From positions 19,012 to 83,011 of the forward strand of contig JAURCS010000006.1 of NCBI GenBank assembly GCA_030828385.1: a stretch of DNA of 64,000 bases. Reading direction: 5' to 3'. Below the pieces are notes generated by a model. That model saw nothing but the letters and a program-made list of their open reading frames with translations, made no database searches and had not been told where the DNA came from. Below are positions 1 through 8,768 of the stretch, piece after piece. The position numbers and the translations under genes were made by a program. Numbering within the stretch: position 1 is the stretch's first letter; each line of letters opens with the position of its first letter. The DNA is from Gammaproteobacteria bacterium. Lineage in GTDB: Bacteria > Pseudomonadota > Gammaproteobacteria > Pseudomonadales > Pseudohongiellaceae.

Positions 1-2
1 CC

Positions 3-1361
3 GGGCTGGTATTTAGCGGGCTTGTGGATATTTTCAATTATGATGACTGGGAAATTACCGCCGATCGCTTTTCAGAAATGTCGTTTGAGCCTGACGAGGA
101 GCATGATTCCCTGGATCAATATATCAGCCTGGTAGATGTGCAGGCGGGCAGGTTATTAATCAGTGGGCAGACCCTGGAAAACGTGCATACCAGAGTAAGC
201 AGAATCAATCAGGCGAATAGTGGTAATACCAATGCTGATAGTGAAAGCGGCTTTTCAGATGCTGCGGATAGTTGGTTGGTGCAACTTGAAAATGAATTAT
301 TGGGTGGCGATTTTATTTTTCCCGATGAGAGACAAAAGCCCTGGAATATAAACCTCAGCTATCTGCGCTTACCTGAAGCGGAAGAGCCCGAAGATGAATC
401 CCTTGAAGTCGAGGAGATTGATATTATGGCTGACATTAATCCCGCCACTTTACCCGACATGGATTTTCATACGGATGAATTTAGCGTAGGTGAGAAGCAG
501 TTGGGGGCGTGGGATTTCCTGATGCGTACCGATGGCGCAGCAGCGACTATTTCCGAACTGAAAATGACGACCCCTGATGCGAAAATCAGGGATCTTGGTG
601 GTGAGGAAGGCGCCAATCTGGATTGGCGTTATGACAATGGTATGCACACTACCAGTTTTAATGGTGTATTCAGTGCGGGCGACCTGGCACAGGTGTTGCC
701 GGGGTGGGGTTATGATGCCAACGTGGAGAGTGATAGCGCAGCCTTTGTCAGTAATTTGCAGTGGACGGGCTCTCCCGCGGCATTTGGTCTTGAAAAAGTA
801 GTTGGTACTGTTCAGGTTGATATTCGTAATGGTCGTTTTGTCGATATCGATTCAGGGGGTAGTCGCCTGTTTGGTGCTTTCAGTTTCGATTCCCTGGTGC
901 GACGTCTGCAGCTGGATTTTTCCGACCTGTATAGAAGAGGATTGGCCTATGATGCGATTCGTGGCGGCCTGCAATTTGACCGCGGAATTGTGACCACGCA
1001 GGGAGCATTCCGGATTGAGGGGCCCTCCAGCAGAATTACAATTGATGGTGAAATTAATCTACACAGCCAGACTATAGATGCGGATATGCTGGTTAACGTC
1101 CCTCTTGGACAGAACCTTTCGGTACTGGCAGGAATTCTGGGAGCATGGCCGATCGCTGTAAGTACCTATATTGCCGGCAAGATATTCCAGGATCAGGTAG
1201 ATGATTTCACTACTGTGCTTTATCGCCTGGAAGGCCCGTGGGAGGATCCTTCTTCCGGGTTTGAGCCGACACAGGAAATACTTAGAGCTGTCCCCCTTGA
1301 GGACGACACGCAAACTGTAGTTCCCGATACCGAAGAGCCAGAAATTCTTCCTGCTCCCTAA
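3..1361 (+). CDS. yhdP: YhdP-family AsmA-like protein, C-terminal part (5' truncated by window edge)
   Basis: The reading frame is open from the first bases of the window, so this is the C-terminal part (about 452 residues) of a much larger protein. The visible part matches the end of the YhdP/TIGR02099 family: a segment around SPAAFGLEKVVGTVQ, then SGGSRLFGAFSFDSL, LDFSDLYRRGLAYD and IEGPSSRI, ending with a hydrophobic stretch before a GPWEDPSSGFEP tail. YhdP is an AsmA/TamB-like bridging protein implicated in moving phospholipids across the envelope to the outer membrane. Downstream, 50 bp away and on the same strand, is a DUF445 membrane protein. The family assignment is firm from the motif order; the role is taken from the E. 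coli homologue. Confidence 0.9.
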   Translation, partial: GLVFSGLVDIFNYDDWEITADRFSEMSFEPDEEHDSLDQYISLVDVQAGRLLISGQTLENVHTRVSRINQANSGNTNADSESGFSDAADSWLVQLENELLGGDFIFPDERQKPWNINLSYLRLPEAEEPEDESLEVEEIDIMADINPATLPDMDFHTDEFSVGEKQLGAWDFLMRTDGAAATISELKMTTPDAKIRDLGGEEGANLDWRYDNGMHTTSFNGVFSAGDLAQVLPGWGYDANVESDSAAFVSNLQWTGSPAAFGLEKVVGTVQVDIRNGRFVDIDSGGSRLFGAFSFDSLVRRLQLDFSDLYRRGLAYDAIRGGLQFDRGIVTTQGAFRIEGPSSRITIDGEINLHSQTIDADMLVNVPLGQNLSVLAGILGAWPIAVSTYIAGKIFQDQVDDFTTVLYRLEGPWEDPSSGFEPTQEILRAVPLEDDTQTVVPDTEEPEILPAP

Positions 1362-1411
1362 GGGGGGAGGATATAAGTTTTGTAAGCGTTTTGAACAGGT
1401 AGTCTGAATTG

Positions 1412-2140
1412 ATGAATAAAAGTCTTGTTACCAATCTTGTTGCATTAGTGATTGTAGTTGTGGGGGTCTTTCTTGATGAAGAGGCCAATGCCCAGCTCAA
1501 GGCCCTGGTGCTGAATACCGGTTTATTTGCCCTTTCCGGCGGAATTACCAACTGGCTGGCGATACATATGTTATTTGAAAGAGTGCCGGGGTTTTATGGC
1601 TCCGGAGTAATCCCCGCCCGCTTTGAAGAGTTCAAGTCAGGCATCAAGACTTTAATCATGGAGCAATTTTTTACCCGCGCTAACCTGGATAGTTTCTTCA
1701 GCAAGATTTCCAGCACAGGCCCCGATGCCGAAGAAGAAACCGCGCTGGGTAAAATAATTGATTCGGTGGATCTTGATGCGGCGTTTACTTCTCTGGTTGA
1801 TGTCATCATGAATTCCTCTTTCGCAAGCATGTTATCGATGTTTGGAGGAGCGGATGCATTATCACCACTGAAGGAACCTTTTGTAGAAAAAATGCGCGCC
1901 TTTCTGTTACAGGTTGGTGAAGACAAGGAAATTCTTGATCAGGTCAGGCATGACTCCAAGCAGAACCTGCTTGATAAGGTGGAAGAAATTGTTGATCAAC
2001 GTCTTGAGGAATTAACACCCCAGCTGGTAAAGGAAATTATTCAGCAGATGATCAGGAAGCACCTGGGTTGGTTGGTAGTCTGGGGTGGGGTTATCGGTGG
2101 TCTGATTGGTCTGGTAACTACTCTGGTGCTGTTCTGGTAG
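1412..2140 (+). CDS. DUF445-family membrane protein
   Basis: This 242-residue protein has the DUF445 pattern: an N-terminal hydrophobic segment (residues about 6-24), a short motif GGITNWLAIHMLFERVPG around residues 40-58, then GSGVIPARFEEFK, a long charged helical middle, and a C-terminal transmembrane hairpin rich in Gly, Val and Leu (about 218-241). Proteins of this family are inner-membrane proteins of unknown function. I chose the ATG at 1412 rather than the TTG one codon upstream. The gene follows yhdP by 50 bp and converges with the hydrolase-like gene downstream. The function is unknown. Confidence 0.82.
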   Translation: MNKSLVTNLVALVIVVVGVFLDEEANAQLKALVLNTGLFALSGGITNWLAIHMLFERVPGFYGSGVIPARFEEFKSGIKTLIMEQFFTRANLDSFFSKISSTGPDAEEETALGKIIDSVDLDAAFTSLVDVIMNSSFASMLSMFGGADALSPLKEPFVEKMRAFLLQVGEDKEILDQVRHDSKQNLLDKVEEIVDQRLEELTPQLVKEIIQQMIRKHLGWLVVWGGVIGGLIGLVTTLVLFW

Positions 2141-2202
2141 TGTCTGTAGTTTTTCCTGTCAATTTCATCGCAGGCTTTACCCTGCCCACTGCCTTATTGG
2201 GG

Positions 2203-4098
2203 CTAGCGTGGTACAAAAAACTGCCGGACGTCCTCAAGCTCTGGTTCATTTTGCTGCCTATCTGCTTCCACATCGGTTTGCAGATCAGTTTGCATGGCAG
2301 GGGGGGCTGCAGTTTCTCCAGGTATTGGTGTTGCTTGCTGAAGCACACGGGCAACGGGTAGCCACAAACGGGAAGGGTAGCGGCGGCTGTGGTAAACCAG
2401 CTCGGTAGCTTTCGTTTCGGGTATCGAACCATCGTTTACCGGAACTATATCCAGGATCAGACGGTTACCGGCACTGAAACGATAGGACGTTTGTCGCATG
2501 GCAATATCAAGGCGGGTGACCTGGCCTGGCTGTAATGTTTGTTTTCCATCCAGTGCATACTGCGGTGAAAACTCTGTACTTTGTTGTTCATCCCTGGCCC
2601 TGGAAGACGCCTTGAGCATGCCCATTGAAACCGTGACATCCTGAATGAGGATGTCTTCAGTGTCAGCGCCAGGTTGTGCTTCGTTTGTCTGCATTGGTGC
2701 GGCAATAAAACTGGGTAATCTGGATACGGAACTCAATGGAGCTTGTGGCGTTATCTCTTCATGCAGAATAACTTCGAAAGCGGCGTCAGCGAAGGTGCTG
2801 GCAATATAGAGTTCGAGCATTAACGGGCCGGCAATTTCCAGATTCTGCGTTATCGGAGCAGACACAAAACGAATCCTTGCATCATTCTCCGCTGAACTGA
2901 AAGTGCTGATTTCCCGACTGCCCGGGTCTTGCTGTCCATTGAGCGTAGCAAGACTGTTGTTGTTCCCATCAAGCATGTTATTGAGAAACCAGGCTTCATG
3001 TCTGACGTTACCGGGGGGCCAGTTACTTTCGCGCTTGATAGTATTCTGACCTTTTGCCAGATAACGGATACGCGGCACTTCTATAAAAGGGGAGTCCGGT
3101 GGACGTCCGTTAAAGCACCAGTCGTAATAGGGCAGTAATTCCTGTGCCAGCAAGGAGGTATCCTGATACAGAGGCGAATCACTGGCAGGATCGGTGATTA
3201 GAATCTTGTTTGCCACATTCAGCTTGTCAAGAGCCCGCAGCGTACTGTTGAGACCCGGTTGGGTTCGGGCCATGCTCCAGTCATGAATGGCAAAGACCGG
3301 CACATTAACTTGTTGGGTATTTTCCACGCTGCTTCGAATGCGCCAGTAATCATCAAAACCTTGATGTAAAAGCTGGGCCAGACGCATGTCGTAATTAACC
3401 AGCCGTGGAGTGTCTGCTGAGTAAGCGTTGGCCAGTCTTACCTTGCGATCGTACCAATCATTGGTGAAGGCATTGTTTGACAGCCCTCCCGGGCTGATCC
3501 ATTCACGAAGAGGATCAAGGGTGCCATTAATCGGTGCAATACATGCCAGGTGGGGGGGGTTCTGTATAGCCATTTGCCATTGTGACGCGGCGTAATATCC
3601 CGCACCGGTGCCGGCTACTTTTCCGTCCGACCATGGTTGATCAGCAATCCACTCAATAATTTCATAATGATCCTGCTGTTCCTCTCTGGAAAAAAAAGCA
3701 AAGTCGCCACCAGAGGCTCCCGTTCCTCTGACATTAGCTACTACCACCGCATAACCCTGGCTGACATACCAGGAAACGGGACCCGCTTCGGTTTCGGTGT
3801 CAGTAAGCATGTCTATGCCATGAGGAAAGGGGCCGGCTGCATACAGGGTGGAGTAGCTTGTGTTGCCAGCAGGGCGATAGATATCCAGGGCGATAGCGGT
3901 CTCATCACGCATTTTGACCTGAACATTCGAGGCCGCAAGGATGTCACCAAACCCGGTACTTACTGTCGTAAAGTCGGGAGCCTCCTCGAGCGGGGCTGTT
4001 TCCTGGGCAAATAGCGGGCTCGATAAAAGGATTGTCAGTAAAGTCAGGAAACTTGCTTTTCCAAAAAACATAGAAACGCACCGGGCATTTAATGCCAT
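2203..4098 (-). CDS. CocE/X-Pro dipeptidyl-peptidase (S15) fold protein lacking the catalytic triad
   Basis: The protein has a signal peptide (SFLTLLTILLSSPLFAQ), an S15-type alpha/beta-hydrolase domain starting at VKMRDETAIALDIYRPAG, and a C-terminal jelly-roll domain (about the last 220 residues). Active family members carry Ser in a GxSYxG motif, Asp in AGWYD and His in GPWSH. Here the aligned sites read GTGAGYYAAS (Ser replaced by Gly), IHDWSMAR (no Asp at the expected place) and ITDPASDSP (no His). The oxyanion-region RGTGASGG and the overall length are retained, so the fold is probably intact but the enzyme is probably not a serine hydrolase. The start is uncertain: ATG at 4098 is used, and ATG at 4071 also gives a clean signal peptide. 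A divergent TetR gene lies about 400 bp away. Confidence 0.8.
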   Translation of the reverse strand: MALNARCVSMFFGKASFLTLLTILLSSPLFAQETAPLEEAPDFTTVSTGFGDILAASNVQVKMRDETAIALDIYRPAGNTSYSTLYAAGPFPHGIDMLTDTETEAGPVSWYVSQGYAVVVANVRGTGASGGDFAFFSREEQQDHYEIIEWIADQPWSDGKVAGTGAGYYAASQWQMAIQNPPHLACIAPINGTLDPLREWISPGGLSNNAFTNDWYDRKVRLANAYSADTPRLVNYDMRLAQLLHQGFDDYWRIRSSVENTQQVNVPVFAIHDWSMARTQPGLNSTLRALDKLNVANKILITDPASDSPLYQDTSLLAQELLPYYDWCFNGRPPDSPFIEVPRIRYLAKGQNTIKRESNWPPGNVRHEAWFLNNMLDGNNNSLATLNGQQDPGSREISTFSSAENDARIRFVSAPITQNLEIAGPLMLELYIASTFADAAFEVILHEEITPQAPLSSVSRLPSFIAAPMQTNEAQPGADTEDILIQDVTVSMGMLKASSRARDEQQSTEFSPQYALDGKQTLQPGQVTRLDIAMRQTSYRFSAGNRLILDIVPVNDGSIPETKATELVYHSRRYPSRLWLPVARVLQQATPIPGETAAPPAMQTDLQTDVEADRQQNEPELEDVRQFFVPR

Positions 4099-4506
4099 AC
4101 CACAAAAAGAGTTAAAACGAGAGTAAACGTATTTGTTTACAGATAAAAAACACAAATCTTTACTACCCTGATAACCTGATCTTTGAAAGTTTCCTGAAAA
4201 AAGGAGTCTGGAAACCTGATTCCACAGAATTATACCCTTAATTGTGAGGTCTGACTAAGCGCCCCAAATCAGGGCAGGTATTCCGCTTTTTGTGCAATAT
4301 GGACTCAACATTCAATATTCATGGGAGTTTTTTCCCTAATTTGAAAAATCATCGCATATTTAAGGGATTTTTTCAGTTGTAAACTGGTTACCCTGATTAC
4401 TTTGTACTAGAATGCGCCCCTTATTTTGACTGAGTAGTGTCTGGTTCTGAGTGAGCCAGCTGCAAGAAAAACCAATTACCAACAGAATTGAGGTTAGAAC
4501 TAGATT
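4099..4506. promoter_or_regulatory. Divergent intergenic region between S15-like gene and tetR
   Basis: This AT-rich 408 bp region has no convincing gene. A possible promoter for the TetR gene is TGGTTA at 4385-4390 and TAGAAT at 4408-4413 with a 17 bp spacer; the -35 match is weak. I did not find a clear long palindrome that would serve as a TetR operator. Confidence 0.3.
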
Positions 4507-5094
4507 ATGGCAAGACCAGTAGAGTTTGAAAAAGACAAGGTCCTTACCAAGGCAATGGAACAGTTTTGGAAAGAGGGTTATGAAGCCAGCTCGGTACAGA
4601 AGCTTCTTGATGCTACCGATATTAATCGTGGCACCCTTTATAATTCATTTGGTGACAAGGATGCCTTTTTTAAATCTTGTGTTGAGAAATACAATGAACT
4701 GGTTAAAGCCGACATTGATGCTACTCTCGGAAACAGCAAGCTCAATGCCGCGAAAGCAATTGACGCTTATTTTGATACTGCGATTATCTCAGCACCCAAC
4801 AAACAGCGTGTTTTGGGTTGCCTGCTGGTTAATTCGGTATGCGAAAGCATCAACTGGGACAAGGAAGTTCAGAAAGTCCTGAAAAGTGCCCTTAATGTGA
4901 TTCGCAAATCTCTCTTGGCCAGAACCAAGGAAATGGAAAAATCCCGTCTTCTGGTTCGTGGGCTAAAAGCCGATATGGCTGCTGACATTTTGATGAACCT
5001 GTACTCTGGTCTTCGTGTCGGAGCGCGCAATGGCAAGGGCCCTCGTCAGCTTGCAGATCTTGCCGGCTTTACTATTGGCTCAATCAAAAAATAG
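4507..5094 (+). CDS. TetR/AcrR-family transcriptional regulator
   Basis: This 195-residue protein has the usual TetR length. The N-terminal helix-turn-helix is at about residues 10-50 (VLTKAMEQFWKEGYEASSVQ, then LLDATDINRGTLYNSFGDKD, where LYNSFGDK is the family-typical helix end). The C-terminal part is the variable ligand and dimer domain, with a Cys-containing segment VLGCLLVNSVCES like that seen in many TetR proteins of the AcrR-C type. It would repress nearby genes or its own promoter. The obvious candidate is the divergent S15-like gene. It is followed by a strong intrinsic terminator, so it is probably monocistronic. The ligand is unknown. Confidence 0.9.
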   Translation: MARPVEFEKDKVLTKAMEQFWKEGYEASSVQKLLDATDINRGTLYNSFGDKDAFFKSCVEKYNELVKADIDATLGNSKLNAAKAIDAYFDTAIISAPNKQRVLGCLLVNSVCESINWDKEVQKVLKSALNVIRKSLLARTKEMEKSRLLVRGLKADMAADILMNLYSGLRVGARNGKGPRQLADLAGFTIGSIKK

Positions 5095-5119
5095 TATATA
5101 AAACATATGGTTATAAATA

Positions 5120-5147
5120 AAAGGAGGGTTTTTGCCCTCTTTTTTTT
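5120..5147 (+). terminator. Intrinsic terminator after tetR
   Basis: A GAGGG (5124-5128) and CCCTC (5135-5139) stem with a 6-nt loop is followed directly by a run of eight T. It starts 26 bp after the tetR stop. Confidence 0.75.
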
Positions 5148-5487
5148 GGGCTGTAAAAGCCCTCTTTAATCTCGGCAAGGCAGAGGGCGAAGATATCCGG
5201 GTATGGTATTGTGCAAGGCGTGTAAGGTGATATACTCGCCTATTCCTGAAAGCGCAGTGAGAAGTGATCAGCAAGCGACCCCAGGGGCGCCCTTTGCCAC
5301 AGCCAGTTCAGCTATATAAACACGCTATATAAAGAGACCTTTAATAACGTGATTATTAAAGACCTTGTCAGTACGTATTTAGTCTTCACTAGTACTTACA
5401 AGTAGTCATAAAAATCCATTAGCAGCCATAGACAAGGCTATTAAATATAAACAAGAACAGACAGCAAAAGATTTTCTGGAGTAATTA
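5148..5487. promoter_or_regulatory. Region upstream of exbD with inverted and direct repeats
   Basis: No gene is evident in these 340 bp. There is a perfect 9-bp inverted repeat CTTTAATAA (5339-5347) and TTATTAAAG (5353-5361) with a 5-nt spacer. A 10-bp direct repeat GCTATATAAA lies just before it at 5311-5320 and 5324-5333, 13 bp apart. The arrangement looks like a regulator-binding region for the exbD-like gene. An SD-like GGAG sits about 8 nt before the exbD ATG. Confidence 0.4.
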
Positions 5488-5901
5488 ATGAAAACAGTAG
5501 GCGGTTCACTTAAGAAGAAAAAAGACGAGTCCAATATCGACCTTACTCCAATGCTGGACGTTGTATTTATTCTTCTGATTTTCTTCGTGGTAACAGCTTC
5601 CTTCCTGAAAGAAAATGCCATGGATATCGAAGGCCAGGATCCGAATAACAATCCTCCACCGCCTTCCAATGATACTCCCAAAAACATACTGATCCAGATT
5701 GATTCACGTAATCAGCTTTTCTTCAATCAGGAACGTATTGATATTTCCGCGGTACGTGCCAGGGTTGCCTCAGCACGAGCTGAGAATCCAGCAGCGTCAG
5801 TGATTATTCGACCAGACAAACAGTCCAGCGCGAATTTCCTTGTAGAAACCATGGATTCGGCCAGGGCAGCTGGGGTAACTACTATTTCGGTAATGGAATA
5901 A
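5488..5901 (+). CDS. ExbD/TolR-family biopolymer transport protein
   Basis: The 137-residue protein has the ExbD layout: a short basic cytoplasmic N-terminus, one transmembrane helix DLTPMLDVVFILLIFFVVTA (about residues 18-37) with the conserved membrane Asp in PMLDVVF, and a periplasmic domain ending in VIIRPDKQSSANFLVETMDSA and GVTTISVME. ExbD works with ExbB and TonB to transmit the proton-motive force to outer-membrane receptors. No exbB/tolQ, tonB or receptor gene is in the window, and the gene is bounded by its own upstream repeat region and its own terminator. It may serve an ExbB encoded elsewhere. Confidence 0.9.
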   Translation: MKTVGGSLKKKKDESNIDLTPMLDVVFILLIFFVVTASFLKENAMDIEGQDPNNNPPPPSNDTPKNILIQIDSRNQLFFNQERIDISAVRARVASARAENPAASVIIRPDKQSSANFLVETMDSARAAGVTTISVME

Positions 5902-5980
5902 GCCTTAATAGAATGGGGTATCGCAATACGGATAAGCCCACTGGCTGAGTCAAGCCAGACACCAGTAAAAATTTAAAATG

Positions 5981-6005
5981 GCCCGGGTATTTCCCGGGCT
6001 ATTTG
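5981..6005 (+). terminator. Hairpin terminator after exbD
   Basis: A perfect 7-bp stem GCCCGGG (5981-5987) and CCCGGGC (5993-5999) with loop TATTT. The T-run after it is short (TATTT), so efficiency is uncertain. Confidence 0.55.
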
Positions 6006-6075
6006 CATTCAGGGAAGCTGAATTATTACGGAATGGATATCCTGAAAAATACAATCGATAAAGGTGAGGTGAAAC

Positions 6076-6477
6076 ATGGCACTGGTTATTTTAATTATCA
6101 TGCTGGCACTAATTGAGTACACGGTATTTTCTTTTCAGGTTGGAGGTGCCAGGATGAAGTATGGAGTCCATGCGCCGGCCACCACGGGTAATCCTGTTTT
6201 CGAAAGATATTTCCGCGTTCAGCAAAATACGCAGGAACAAATGATAATTTTTATCCCTGCCATTGTCTCGTTTGCCTGGATGGGGGAAAGTGTTGGCTGG
6301 GCAGGAAATTACATTGCCTCAGGTCTTGGCGTCATCTGGCTGATTGGCCGCTTTCTCTATGCCATCAATTACGTTAAGGACCCGGCCAGCCGCGGCATTG
6401 GGTTTATGATGGGCTTTATCCCTTCGGTATTGATGATACTGGGAACACTGGTCTGTATCGTTATTTCATTACTCTGA
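6076..6477 (+). CDS. MAPEG-family membrane protein
   Basis: This 133-residue protein has four predicted membrane segments (about 2-20, 56-75, 79-97 and 110-132). It has the MAPEG-type motif FERYFRVQQNTQEQM, in which the Glu-Arg pair, the Arg and the Asn-Thr-Glu near the end of helix 2 contribute to glutathione-binding in eukaryotic microsomal GST and FLAP relatives. The bacterial members are largely uncharacterised. The SD AGGTGAGGTGA lies just before the ATG. It ends 22 bp before the aldolase/dehydrogenase gene and is probably co-transcribed with it. Confidence 0.88.
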   Translation: MALVILIIMLALIEYTVFSFQVGGARMKYGVHAPATTGNPVFERYFRVQQNTQEQMIIFIPAIVSFAWMGESVGWAGNYIASGLGVIWLIGRFLYAINYVKDPASRGIGFMMGFIPSVLMILGTLVCIVISLL

Positions 6478-6499
6478 TTTCCAATACCAATTACTTATT

Positions 6500-8479
6500 A
6501 TGCAAAGTCGTTGGCAGGACACAGACGCTAAACCATTTCTGGACTCGGATTTACTGCTAAGGGTTTATACCTCAAGATTACTTGGGCAGGATGCTGACCT
6601 TGTGCTTCATGGTGGCGGTAATACCTCTGTTAAAAGCGCTTCAAAGGATATCTTTGGGCAGAGCAGGGAGACGCTCTATGTAAAAGGTTCCGGTTGGGAT
6701 CTTCGTACAATTGAAGCTGAAGGCTTCGCTCCCTGTGATCTTGACTATCTGCAGCAACTGGCTTCTCTGGAATCAATGACTGATAGTCAGATGATGCAGC
6801 AGTTGCGTTTGTCACTACTGGACCCGGCAGCCCCGACGCCCTCAGTGGAAGCCATTCTGCATGCCATCATTCCCTTCAAGTTTGTTGATCATACCCATAC
6901 CGATGCAGTAGTGGCTGTGAGTAATACTGCTGATGGTGAATCTATCCTGCGTGGTATTTTCGGCAAGGAGGTACTCATTTTACCCTATATCATGCCCGGC
7001 TTTGTGCTGGCGCAGCAGGTGTTTGAGCAAACCCGTGGGCTTGACTGGTCATCTATCAAGGGTATTTTCCTTATGCATCATGGCCTGTTTACTTTCCATG
7101 ACAATGCCCGAAGTAGTTATGAAAACATGATCGAGCTGGTGTCCGGGGTAGAAGATTATCTGGATCAAAAGGGGATCTTACAGCAGCAAGCCGTTGCCAC
7201 TTATTCCCCAAACACAGAGGACATGGTGCTACTGGCCACCATGCGTAAACAGGTCTCCGCGTTAGCTGGCCGTGCCATGCTGGCTCGCATGAACACCACT
7301 GAAGCAGCCACAGGCTTTGCCAGTCTTGAAGGCGTCGCAGATTTCGCCAGTCGCGGACCAATAACGCCGGATCATACGATTCATACCAAACCTGTACCGG
7401 CTATCGTGACGACCGATCCGCAGGCAGACATTACCGACTTTGCCATCCATTATCAGGCCTATTTTGAGCGTCATAATGATGGCAACCTGAGTTGTCTCGA
7501 TAGCGCACCGCGCTTTGCCGTGTGGGCGGAAAAAGGCATGCTCTGCTTCGCCCAAAATCACAAACGTTTGCAGGTAGTCTCAGACATAAGCGAACACACC
7601 ATCAAGGCGATCCAGTGGGGCGAGGCTCTGGGTGGCTGGCAAGCGCTACCGCCAGAGGATTTGTTTGCTGTTGAATACTGGGAGCTGGAACAGGCCAAGC
7701 TAAAAAAAGCCAGCAGTGCGCCAGCTCTGGAAGGCAAAGTGGGGCTGGTCACCGGCGCGGCCTCCGGCATAGGAAAAGCCTGCGTGGAAGAACTGATGCA
7801 AAGTGGTGCCTGTGTACTGGCGCTGGATATCAATCCGGAAATTACCAGCCTTTATGAGAATTCCCGGGTATTGGGACTGCATTGTGACGTGACTGATGTG
7901 CCTGGTGTTATGGCGTCCATTGAGCAGGGCATAGGCTATTTTGGTGGACTGGATATGCTGGTCAGCAATGCTGGAAGTTTTACCGCCAGCCAGAGCCTGT
8001 CAGAAATGTCCGATGAAAACTGGCAGTCCAGTATGGCGCTGAATCTTGATTCTCATATGAAGCTGATGCGCTGTGCACTACCGTTCCTGAAACAGGGACT
8101 TGATCCCGCCATGGTGATAATTGCCTCAAAAAATGTCCCCGCCCCTGGGCCGGGCGCTGGCGCCTATTCTGTCGCCAAGGCGGGTCTGACGCAACTGGCG
8201 CGGGTGGCAGCGCTGGAATTGGGAGAAGACGGTATTCGGGTTAACGTTCTGCACCCCAACGCTGTGTTTGATACCGGTGTCTGGGATGAGGAAACTCTTG
8301 CTACTCGAGCGGCGCATTACGGCTTGAGCGTTGAGCAATACAAACAAAACAATGTGCTTAAAAAAACAGTAACCAGTCGAGATGTGGCGATTATGGCGCG
8401 ACTTTTTGTGAGTCCGGATACCGGTAGTACCACCGGTGCACAGGTAGCGGTTGATGGCGGAAACGAGCGGGTTATTTGA
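6500..8479 (+). CDS. Bifunctional class II aldolase / short-chain dehydrogenase
   Basis: The 659-residue protein is a fusion. Residues about 15-400 form a class II aldolase/adducin domain, with LHGGGNTSVK (37-46), the zinc-ligand motif VDHTHTDAV (H131, H133) and LMHHGLFT around 191-198. Residues about 412-659 form a short-chain dehydrogenase, with the nucleotide-binding TGAASGIG (418-425), NAG, and the catalytic Y556-x3-K560 in YSVAK. Related fusions cleave L-rhamnulose-1-phosphate and act on lactaldehyde. Here no rhamnose gene is nearby. The next gene is mtnA, which makes methylthioribulose-1-phosphate, a substrate that class II aldolases can split to DHAP and methylthioacetaldehyde. A role there is inference. 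The SD is weak. Confidence 0.88.
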   Translation: MQSRWQDTDAKPFLDSDLLLRVYTSRLLGQDADLVLHGGGNTSVKSASKDIFGQSRETLYVKGSGWDLRTIEAEGFAPCDLDYLQQLASLESMTDSQMMQQLRLSLLDPAAPTPSVEAILHAIIPFKFVDHTHTDAVVAVSNTADGESILRGIFGKEVLILPYIMPGFVLAQQVFEQTRGLDWSSIKGIFLMHHGLFTFHDNARSSYENMIELVSGVEDYLDQKGILQQQAVATYSPNTEDMVLLATMRKQVSALAGRAMLARMNTTEAATGFASLEGVADFASRGPITPDHTIHTKPVPAIVTTDPQADITDFAIHYQAYFERHNDGNLSCLDSAPRFAVWAEKGMLCFAQNHKRLQVVSDISEHTIKAIQWGEALGGWQALPPEDLFAVEYWELEQAKLKKASSAPALEGKVGLVTGAASGIGKACVEELMQSGACVLALDINPEITSLYENSRVLGLHCDVTDVPGVMASIEQGIGYFGGLDMLVSNAGSFTASQSLSEMSDENWQSSMALNLDSHMKLMRCALPFLKQGLDPAMVIIASKNVPAPGPGAGAYSVAKAGLTQLARVAALELGEDGIRVNVLHPNAVFDTGVWDEETLATRAAHYGLSVEQYKQNNVLKKTVTSRDVAIMARLFVSPDTGSTTGAQVAVDGGNERVI

Positions 8480-8569
8480 GATTCGGATAAAGGAAAAAGG
8501 ATAAAGGATAAAGGTGGGCGGATGAAAGCGGCTAATCTGCAACCAATCCGTACCAAATCTGCACCCAAC

Positions 8570-8711
8570 CCGTAGGTCGGATAAGGACCGCAGGGACACC
8601 ATCCGACATGACGAACCCGGTTCGCCCCGATATAGAAGCGACAATACCCCGTAGGCCGGATAAGCGCAGCGCCATCCGAGGTGAAGAATGCGGTTCACCC
8701 TGATACACCGA
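8570..8711. repeat. Pair of REP-like palindromic repeats (cluster 1)
   Basis: Two imperfect copies about 79 bp apart (from 8570 and from 8649) share the head CGTAGGYCGGATAAG, a CATCCGA arm that forms the opposite side of the hairpin, and then a short CGGTTCRCCC segment. The head and arm match the classical REP palindrome pattern. No transposase gene is nearby. The elements separate the aldolase fusion gene from mtnA. Confidence 0.75.
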
Positions 8712-8768
8712 ACAAAAAAACACCAAACCATATTTACATCGCTCATGAAAAGAAAACTTAACTAAACC

